Below are positions 55,822 to 64,000 of a DNA stretch of 64,000 bases, one piece after another. The position numbers were made by a program, and so were the translations under genes. Below the pieces are notes generated by a model. The model saw nothing but the letters and a program-made list of their open reading frames with translations. It was not told where the DNA came from and did not search any database. The stretch is from Pogostemon cablin (taxonomy: Eukaryota > Streptophyta > Magnoliopsida > Lamiales > Lamiaceae): contig CM042997.1 in NCBI GenBank assembly GCA_023678885.1, positions 23,504,064 through 23,568,063 of the forward strand. The letters are read 5' to 3'. Every line of letters starts with the position of its first letter. Positions within the stretch are counted from its first letter, which is position 1.

Positions 55822-56520
55822 TATTTATTACCAAAAAAATTAAAGAATTTTTCTTAACCTACATATCAAAAGTGGAAACTTTTTTTAAACGAATAAATCA
55901 TTATATTTTATAAAAAATTATGGTTAATACTATGGTGCACTCACTCTCAAATCGTATACAATTATAAACAAAAACATATACAATTATGAATAAAAATGTA
56001 TCAAATTTATTTGTTAGTTTTTTAATTAAAAATTGAGTGTAAAAATATTATACAAATAAGGGGATAAAATATTTTTTTACCCCAAAAGTTTGGCCATGTA
56101 CAATTTTTGCCCCAAAAAAGATAATATTTGGGCATTTATCCCACTATCTTCATAATTGTGCCAATGTTGCCCCGTTTTCACCGGAATTTGATATTTTTGC
56201 CGGAATCAATCACGTGCATGTCATGTGATCATCGGATTTGATATTTTTCGGTGGGATAAAATATTTTTTTGCCCCGTAAATTTGGCCATGTACAATTTTT
56301 GCCCCAAAAAAGATAAAATTTGGGCATTTGTCCCAATATCTTTATAGTTGCGCCAATGTTGCCCTATTTTTCCCGGAATTTGACATATTCACTAGAATCG
56401 ATCACGTCCATGTCACGTGATTATCGGATTTGGTATTTTCTGGCGAATTTCCTGACCTAGCGACACAGTGGCATCCACATTAACAATAATAATATTTTAT
56501 TGGTAATTTAATTTAAAAAA

Positions 56521-57342
56521 ATGCCCTCAATATCGATGAACTCAGTTCTCAAGTGCCCTCCATGTACTTCCACCATCTACGCAACTCACTCTTCTTGTCA
56601 ATCAGGGATCTCCTGTGTACCCTCTCACCACCATGGGCGGCAACTATCAGATCCTCTCCTCCAAGGGCCTACCACCAACGAATGGATCACAGCATATATG
56701 GCCTCGATCCGTACCCTCCGAAAGTGTGAGCAACCACATAATATCGGAGCTATGCAGAGGAGGATGGGGTCGTTGGCCTTTTTTTAGCTCCGATTCAGTC
56801 ATTCGCACCCCACTGAAGAACTGATGGTTCATTATCAGTCTCGCAATTCTAATTGTGATCTGGAGATCAATATCACATGCACACATTCCCACGTGGTAGA
56901 CCATGTTGCCGGAGACGCTGCTTTCCATTAGGAAAACCCTAGAGAATTCAGCGAATTCTTCGATCGAAGGATTGACGTCACGATCGGTGAGTGCTTAGGT
57001 TTTAGTCCACTACACTTCATCCATGAGGTCGTTGTACGCCTCCAGAAGACGATTCTCCAATGCTAGGTATTACTCGACGGAAGCGATGAGGAAAGGAACG
57101 TGAGCAACCATACGGTTGCATGACTCATGGAAGAATATGGAGTGGTGGCACTCAAGAATACGAATTATCCGCTGTGTAAGTAGATGATGATGGGGAGCTT
57201 GGTGACGTGAGTAGGGTGGCGCGAGCGGAAGATTCAACGACTGCCGCCCATGGTGGTGAGACTTGAGAGGGTACATGAGGGATTCTCTAATTGACAAAAA
57301 GAGGGAGTTTGTGAAGATGGTGGAAGTACGTGGAGGGGGCAC
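56521..57342. other. Centre of the long inverted-repeat element
   Basis: GC-richer than the arms. Both halves can be read as related short peptides (plus: STIYATHSSCQSGISCVPSH; minus: STIFTNSLFLSIRESLMYPL), the two being diverged inverted copies. I recognise no family. It may be captured gene sequence. Confidence 0.35.
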
Positions 57343-57432
57343 GTGAGAATTGAGTGCATTGATGGAGGGTATTTTTTAATTAAATTTTTAATAAAATATT
57401 ATTATTATTATTATTGATGTGGATGCCACTGT

Positions 57433-60400
57433 TAGGGGTGTGCAACGGTCGGTTCGGTTCACCGAACCGACCAAAATAGCAAAACCGAACTAAAAACCAA
57501 TTTCATTTTGCAAAACCGAAAACCGATCAAACCTAAAAAACCGATCATTGACCGAACCGAATTATTCGGTCGGTTATGAATGAAAAACCGAACCGAAATA
57601 ACATTATTTCAAAAGAAAAATTACATATTTAATATAATATCATCATAGCTATTCTTGTTCCAATTTCCAAACCTGGACATTAGAACAGTTTCACACAAGC
57701 AAATAGGATTCTAGTTAGTGAGTTATACTCACATTACAACATTACATAAGTTCAGTAGAATACAAATCCAAATCATAAACTACATAATTCAAAGGAAGAT
57801 GCAAGGAATTCATCAATAACCATAACATTCCAAACCAACAAATCACTAGAGTCCTTTTAACAGCCTTCTTAATCTTCTAAGTGTTGGAATATGCCAAAGT
57901 CGTCCCAATCCCAACATTAGGCAAATCTGCAAATTGTAATTAAAAAATATTAAGACAAATTATAATAAGAAAAAAAGATATGAAGTAATAATGAGCTAAT
58001 GATTTTTGTTATTAAAAGGATACCTTTCTCAAATTTCTCAAGTTCCTCCAATTGCTCTTGAACCTTGTTATTTTGTGAATCTCGTATCCAATCTTGGGAG
58101 CATACCAAAGCTTCAACAAGTCTAGGAGTTAAAGAACTTCTAAACTCATCTAGTACCCTTCCACCGGTACTAAATGCAGATTCTGATGCAACGGTAGAGA
58201 TAGGAATAGCAAGCATATCACGAGCCATTTTTGAAAGTATGGGTAATCTTTCAGAATTGGCTTTCCACCACTTTAGGAGATCTATTTTCCCATCCCTCAC
58301 ACAACTCTCATTCAAGTACATGTCTAATTCTGTTTTCCTAACACCACCACTATCCATTCTCAATTTCTTGAACTTAGCCTTTTTCAACAAGAAGGAATCA
58401 CAATCATCATATTCACTACTAGAGAAAGACTACTAATTCCACTTGCACTTGATTCACTTTGTGGTTGATATTTTTGTTGGTATTCTTTGAATATCTCACC
58501 ACGTTCATGCTTCAAATTTTGAGATATAATTGCACCATTTTCATCCCCATAAATATCACCCAAAGAATAATCAATATACTCAAACTTATCACGTGGATCA
58601 AAAACATGAGTCCAAAAAATTAACTTGTTCATTTTTTGTGTATTCCCCCAATACTTCTCAAACTTTGTACTCATTGATAAACCTAATTTTTTCACAAAAA
58701 GTTCATCACTAGCCTTCCATTCACTCAACAAGCCATACAATTCAGTAATTTCATTAAAGAAAGTATTAGAGGTGACATATGATGATCCTGAAATACGCAA
58801 TGTCATATCATAAAAAGGCTTCAATAAATCTGAAATCTTACGAACTTGAACCCAATCAACAGCCTGAGGATACCCATTTTCTCCCAAATCAGTAGCATAG
58901 TTGGTTTCTTCCAACTCATACTTTTCAAAAGCTTTCTCAAAAATTTGAGCTGTTTTAACATTAAGTATGTGGAATTCCACCTTGTAGATACATCCAAACA
59001 TAACGAACTCTTGTTTTCAATCCCTTCATATTCTACACATTCTTTAAACTTTTTGAGTCTAGCAGGAGAATTCCTAATATATCTCACGGCATACCTCACA
59101 CGTTTAACTGAAGGGTCTACATCTTTCAAACCATCAGAAACCACCAAATTTATTACATGAGCAATACACCTCATGTGAAGATATTTACACTTTGCCACAC
59201 AACCCCCCCCAATTCATCAGCCTTTTTTTCAAAAATTCAATAGCCTTATCATTCGAACTTGCATTGTCTACAGTGATAGTGAATATATTCTTTATCCCCC
59301 AATCAAGAATACAAGCTTCTAGAGACTTTCCCAAGTATTTCCCTTTATGACTAGTAACAGGCACAAAATTCAAAATCCTCTTGTGTAAATTCCAATCATT
59401 ATCAATAAAATGAGCAGTAACACACATGTAATTAATTCTCTGCAATGAAGTCTATGTATCAGTGGTAAGACAAACACTTTGACAATTTTTTTTCATAAAA
59501 GACTTCAAATTAGTCCTCTCATCCACATACAATTGAAAACAATCACGTGTGACCGTCCACCTAGAAGGAATGTTAAACTTAGGACATGCTGTGCTCATAA
59601 CATCCTTAAATCCCTTTCCTTCCACAAACTTAAATGGCAATTCATCTACAATAATCATTCGTGCAATAGCTTTCCTAATCGCTTCATAATCATACTTCCA
59701 ATTAGAAAGCGTACCTACTTTAGCATTACCCTCATTATTATCAGGCTGCAAATTTAGTAATGCTTGATGAGCTTGTTCATTTTGAGGATTTTTATTGCAC
59801 GAAAGCATGTGATTACGCAATGTTGAAGTACCATTCAGCTTTGAATCACTTTTATAAACATTAGGACAATACTTACACCTAGCTGATGTGAATTTGCCAT
59901 TTTTCATCAATGATCTTGTCAAAGTGATTCCACACAATTGATCGGTCTTTCATTGGTTTTCTCTTCAACGTTGATTGTGCATCTGCTGTATTTGATAGTT
60001 GAACTTGAGATGAATTTTCATTAACATCTTGCATAGGCTTATCTAGGGAATTGTTGCTTCCTATATGCCCATCCAATTCTTCTTGTGAGCTCGACATCTA
60101 TAAAACAAAAAAGATTCAGTTAAAAGCACTCGACAGAAATGAACAGCTCTACTCCAATTTTTCATTTCAACTCATTAACAACAAATCAAACAGATAATAC
60201 TGGACAAGCAACTAATTAACATATATTACATATGCTATATTCTCAATCATAGATATTAGATGCCCATCAAATTGAATCGCAATTCAGGAAGGTTAAAAAC
60301 ACATAAAATTATTGAAGTAGAGTAAAAAGAGTAGTGAATTATAAGAAAACTGACGGAAATTGAAGATTCAATATATTCAAGGGACGACGAAGTGAAGGAA

Positions 60401-60979
60401 AGGCGAATTCAATCAACGTAAATACTTAACACTGCTCTCGTGGATTAACTCTTCAAGGAACTGGATGAAGAAATTCTTACCGTGGGTCTGTCGTAGGCTT
60501 GTAGCCGTTCACCTTCACCGGAGCCCAGAACCGTCCAGCCTCCTTATCGTGGTGTAGAGAGAGATTTGAGATGGGGTGACTGAAGAGTGAAGAGTGAAGT
60601 GTGAAACTGGTGAGTGCCTGAGTGGTGACTGCGTGCGTGCCCTAATTCATCGGCTGAACTTGGGCTGCCTTATTTGTTTAACAGCATTCAAGTTTTTTAG
60701 GCTTTATTAATACTTATTTATTTAAGCCCACCCTTATTTGAAGCCCATACAAATTATTAAGCCCATATATAAAATATAAATATAAGCAGACCTCTATTCG
60801 GTTCGGTTTTTGGTTTTTTGATTTTGTAAATTCCAAAACCGACACCGAACCGAAGTTTTATTTTTTTTATTTTTGAAAAACCGAAAACCGAACCGCAGAA
60901 AAAAAAACCAATCGATTTGTGTTTTTCGGTTCGGTTTCCGTCGGTTAACCGACTTTAAACTAAATTTTGCACACCCCTA
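57433..60979 (-). mobile_element. hAT transposon, 3.5 kb, nested
   Basis: Termini TAGGGGTGTGCAACGG and, on minus, TAGGGGTGTGCAAAAT, with the exact 8-bp duplication GCCACTGT (57425-57432 and 60980-60987). Subterminal CGGTTCGGTT/AACCGAACCGA words occur on both sides. It contains one transposase gene on minus, now broken. It inserted into the right arm of the long inverted-repeat element. Confidence 0.93.
57950..60097 (-). pseudogene. hAT transposase (BED zinc finger type), disrupted
   Basis: N-terminus at 60097 (MSSSQEELDGHIG). BED-type finger at about 59930-59800 (CKYCPNVYKSDSKLNGTSTL...HMLSC). DDE pieces include LTTDT (Trp codon after it is TAG at 59452-59454) and FTITVDNASSNDKAIEFL. Downstream come HMRCIAHVINLVVSDGL, DVSTRWNSTYLML, VFDPRDKFEYIDY and the C-terminal dimerisation region ARDMLAIPISTVASESAFS. 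Frame is lost near 59895 (end of WNHFDKIIDEK), at about 59200 in a CCCCCCCC run, near 59000 and near 58385. At least one nonsense codon and several shifts make it a pseudogene. Confidence 0.88.
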
Positions 60980-61418
60980 GCCACTGTGTCTCCAGGTCAG
61001 TAAATTCGCCGAGAAATGCCAAATTCGATAATCACGTAACACGCATGTGATCGATTCTAATGAAAATATCAAATTTCGGGAAAAACAGGACAACATTGGT
61101 GCAATTATAAAGATATTGGGACAAATGCCTAAATCTTATCTTTTTGGGACAAAAATTGTACATGACCAAATTTACGGGGCAAAAAAATATTTTTTTTCTG
61201 CCGGAAAATGCCAAATCCGATAATCACGTGACATGCACGTGATCGAGTCCAGCGAAAATATTAAATTTTAGCGAAAACGGGGCAACATTGGCGCAATTAT
61301 GAAGATAGTGGGACAAATCGTCACAAATGCCCAAATGTTATCTTTTTTGGGGCAAAAATTGTACATGACCAAACTTATGGGGTAAAAAAAATTTATTCCA
61401 AAAAATATGTATACACTA

Positions 61419-61644
61419 CTCCCTCCGTCCCAGGTTAAGAGAGCCATTTTACCATTTTGGTCGTCCCACCTAAAGGTCCCATTTCCTTTTTTGGACACAT
61501 GGGACCCACCCACACCCACTAATATAATTAAAACATGGGGCCCCCACACCTACTAATACAACTAACCACTACACATTAAATAATAATACTCCTTAATTCA
61601 CGTGCCCAAAAGCAAATGAGACTCTTAACCTGGGACGGAGGGAA
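61419..61644. mobile_element. Stowaway MITE
   Basis: Ends CTCCCTCCGTCCCAGGTTAA and TTAACCTGGGACGGAGGGAA; TA at 61417-61418 and 61645-61646. Confidence 0.92.
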
Positions 61645-61721
61645 TATTAAATAAATGTTATATACATATGGATGCTAGGTTTTTTAATGAAAAATTGAGT
61701 GTGAAAAAAGTATACAATTAT

Positions 61722-62115
61722 CACTACAAAAAAAGTACTATTTTTTAGCAACCGAATTTAGCAACGGAATTCAATCCGTTGGTAATTACCAATAGATTAG
61801 CAACAAAAATGATATTTTTTTAGCAACGGAATGCCAACGGATTTATTCTCTATTTTAGCAATGTAATTCAATCAATTGGTAATTACCAACGGATTACCAA
61901 GGGAATCATTATATAAATTACCAACGGAATTATTAGCAATGGATTACCAACGGAATTATTTATCAACAGAATTGATTTTTCGTTGCTAAAAATTTACCAA
62001 CCATCACTTTACCAAAGGGTTCCACTGTTAATATATTGGTAAACCAATTTAACAATGGAATTAAGCCTTTTAGCAACGGAATATTTCGTTGTTAAAAAAT
62101 AGTTTTTTTGTAGTC
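61722..62115. mobile_element. CACTA-type MITE
   Basis: Starts CACTACAAAAAAAGTACTAT and ends AATAGTTTTTTTGTAGTC, an inverted pair with the CACTA signature (last base changed). TAT flanks both sides (61719-61721, 62116-62118). The interior is made of short AGCAACGGAAT and TTACCAACGGA words in both orientations. No coding capacity. Confidence 0.85.
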
Positions 62116-62772
62116 TATTAAGAACATGTATACAAAATAGAATAAAAAATTATATATATATGGGTGCACCCTTACACCCGGATGCACCAAATATCAACTA
62201 AAAAATTATGCATAATGAAAAGGGATATAATTAACGTTGAAATAAATTATTTTATAAAATTGATAAGAAAAGTGTACTTTTAAAGAAAAGAAGTAATTAG
62301 TCTTTAGAAAATAAAATAATTCAATTATAACGGATTTGGAAGATAAATATGCCCAAATAAACGTAATTAGTGTGAAAATTCTTTTTTACTTTTAATAATT
62401 TTTAAAGCCATTTGAATGATATTAATTTAGTTAAAAATTTGTTCTTGCCCATACCTTTTTAAGACTTTAAAATTTATCCCAAATAAAAATAGGGTCTCTC
62501 TAAATACACACCCCATTTTATTAAATACACACCCTACTAATATATAATAAAATTATGTATTTTTAAAAAGTCTAAAATGCCCTTAATCCATTAAATACAC
62601 ACCCAAAATATATTTTATACTACCTTCTTCTCCAATGAAAAACGATGAGATTAAAGAATGTCAACTGCAATTTCTATAGTAGGGTAAGAAAATAAATCAC
62701 GTTTAATTTTTTCTAGTACTAAAATCTGTGTTTGTTTACAAAGTTTATAGCTTTTTTTCTCAAGTTCATGAG
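62116..62772. other. AT-rich intergenic sequence
   Basis: CATTTTATTAAATACACACCC recurs with small changes near 62511-62531 and 62590-62603. No gene seen. Confidence 0.35.
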
Positions 62773-64000
62773 TGTAATAACAAATTTTTGTATTTATAAT
62801 AAAATAAACACAAAAGAATTACAATGATAATCCAGATGGATTGAACTTGATGATTAAGGAAACAATCTCTATCAATCCTCTGATTCTTCTCTCGAACCAA
62901 TTTGGCTTGACTTTGACTTTGACTTTGACTGCGTTGACTGTGTATTTTGAGTCGGATCTTCAGTTGAAGCTTGTCCGAACTCGGATTTGGATCTTATTAC
63001 TTTAATCCAGAGGCGTCGAGCCTTTATTTGGATTAAAAGTACTTGATCCGAAGAACACTCGATCTGGGGGGCTTAGCACCTTAATCCCGGGTCGTATGTT
63101 GTTCTTGGCGCGAAGAACACCGAAGAACTCAGTATATGAAGAACGCTTGATTTGGGGGGCTCCGCACCTTAATCCCGAATCGTTTGTCGTTCTTGACTTG
63201 AAGATGCTTGAAGATCTCAAAGGAGCGCTGCTCGTGTTCTTGATCTCTTCAGAGCGTTTATGTCTTCAAGTATTTTAGTGTGTCTGGAGTGAATGAAGGA
63301 GGGCTCCTTATATAGGTGAGGAATGAGCATGCCCCATAAATATCTTGCAATCTGATTGGTCTATGACAGATTTGGCCTGGTTCTGCGGGCTTGGGCCGTT
63401 CCAAATATATCACAGCTTGATTGGTCATTGCTTAATTTCACCTGATTCTGGAACCTTTCATGCTTTACTTAACTTAGGGGTCAAGTTTTACTTAATTTAA
63501 ACCCTACTTAATTTATTGGGTATTAAATTAATTATCAATTATTTATTAATCTATTTTAGGAATTAATTTATTAAATCCCCAAAATAAAATATAATAAATT
63601 AAAATTGATATTTAATCAATAAAATCCACGTGTCGCCCTTTGATTGGACCGTGAATTTTAATTGCTTACAAATGCCCCCTTGCGATTTATTCACGGACAG
63701 AATGTCTTATTGTGAAGGAATCGCAAAAGATTTGTTTCTTGTTCACCAAGATTTCATGACCCTTACCCAAAATTATCAAAGTTATTTGTAGTAAAGAATC
63801 TCCTACAATTTTGTAGAGCTTGCACACCTCACAATAATCTCCATAATTATCCATGAGTCCACTAGTAGCTTCTATAATTATCCACAAATAATTTCCATAA
63901 TTATTCATGAGTCCATAATTATCCATGAATCCACTACTATATAATGATACTTCATGAACTCAATTTTTTTCATCAAAGCTATCCAACAAACAAGATATTC
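62773..64000 (-). mobile_element. Third TR-GAG relative, cut by the window end
   Basis: LTR 62773-63670 (898 bp, TGTAAT...CTTACA on plus) is alignable with the LTR of 26846-30894, including CGAAGAACACTCGATCTGGG and GAAGATGCTTGAAGATCTCA. The polypurine tract GGGGGCATT on minus and the stem-loop 63681-63725 follow. The rest of the internal region runs beyond the window, so gag and the hairpin array cannot be judged. The 5 bases before it are ATGAG. Confidence 0.8.
63681..63725 (-). repeat. Stem-loop next to the polypurine tract (third element)
   Basis: Arms TGCGATTTATTCAC and GTGAAGGAATCGCA pair at 12 of 14 positions. Compared with the first element several stem positions differ on both sides while staying paired. 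Confidence 0.7.

Larger units (their letters stand above)
56061..61399. mobile_element. Long inverted-repeat element containing a nested hAT
   Basis: The left arm (about 56061-56620) and right arm (about 57300-57424 plus 60988-61399) are inverted copies. Left end GGGATAAAATATTTTTTTAC, right end on minus GGAATAAATTTTTTTTACC. Each arm contains a direct duplication of about 215 bp (TTTGGCCATGTACAATTTTT twice on the left, about 56092 and 56284). Weaker inverted similarity continues towards the centre (CACCACCATGGGCGGCA against its partner near 57240). Without the hAT and its target duplication the element is about 1.8 kb, nearly one large palindrome. No transposase found. A 9-bp duplication is not clear. 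Confidence 0.7.

Noticed and set aside
56521..56928. Protein-coding gene in the centre of the long inverted-repeat element
   Set aside because: Opposite strands give similar peptides because the sequence is an inverted duplicate; no family match and no intact frame of useful length.
1..64000. tRNA, rRNA, snRNA or miRNA genes
   Set aside because: Looked for and not found. The tRNA-like words seen are retrotransposon primer sites or B-box-like parts of dispersed repeats.

Overview
This is a nuclear segment of a plant, most likely a eudicot. It is AT-rich and holds spliced plant genes (a HAD-like hydrolase, a type I MADS-box factor, a WEB-family coiled-coil protein), an SRD2/SNAPC3-like pseudogene, and many Stowaway MITEs with the plant-type CTCCCTCCGTCCC terminus. 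An asterid of the mint order is my guess only. No prokaryotic, organellar or rRNA/tRNA signal was seen.

Host genes. (1) 3158-8336, minus: an 11-exon gene for a 365-residue, probably plastid-targeted HAD-superfamily protein, whose exons I could join in frame throughout. (2) 11581-12111, plus: an intronless AGL62-like M-alpha MADS-box gene. (3) 13022-17625, plus: an SNAPC3/SRD2-like pseudogene with stops and frameshifts and no C-terminal zinc domain. Genes 2 and 3 lie between two copies of a duplicated AT-rich segment (9460-11231 and 17886-18722). (4) 46930-51755, minus: a three-exon WEB (DUF827) gene of 448 residues with Stowaways and a candidate solo LTR in its introns.

Mobile DNA makes up most of the rest. 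Three related LTR elements are present. 26846-30894 is complete and young, with 807-bp LTRs, a GTGAG target duplication, an intact gag-like ORF and no pol, so it fits the TR-GAG class. 40210-44733 is an older relative with a broken gag. 62773 to the window end is a third, cut by the edge. Between gag and the 3' LTR, the first two carry an array of about 20 short hairpins whose outer stem pair changes in a compensatory way; all three carry another covarying hairpin beside the polypurine tract.

32877-38970 is a Mutator-like element with a 9-bp target duplication. It has a transposase gene (stops, truncated), a DUF1985-like gene on the other strand, and two arrays of a roughly 30-bp TGTCCGCCGA repeat, one in the first intron of each inward-facing gene. 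39407-45286 is a second, Pack-MULE-like element into which the older TR-GAG and a Stowaway inserted. 56061-61399 is a long inverted-repeat element into which a 3.5-kb hAT (57433-60979) inserted. 53449-54915 is a non-autonomous hAT inside another small MITE. A Copia fragment (22141-23290), a CACTA MITE (61722-62115), a 1.3-kb TIR element with GTGAGAC ends (24136-25414) and about 20 Stowaways fill the remainder.

The best leads for new biology are the covarying hairpin array of the TR-GAG family and the paired 30-bp repeat arrays plus DUF1985-like gene of the MULE, which recalls the VANDAL/VANC anti-silencing arrangement.
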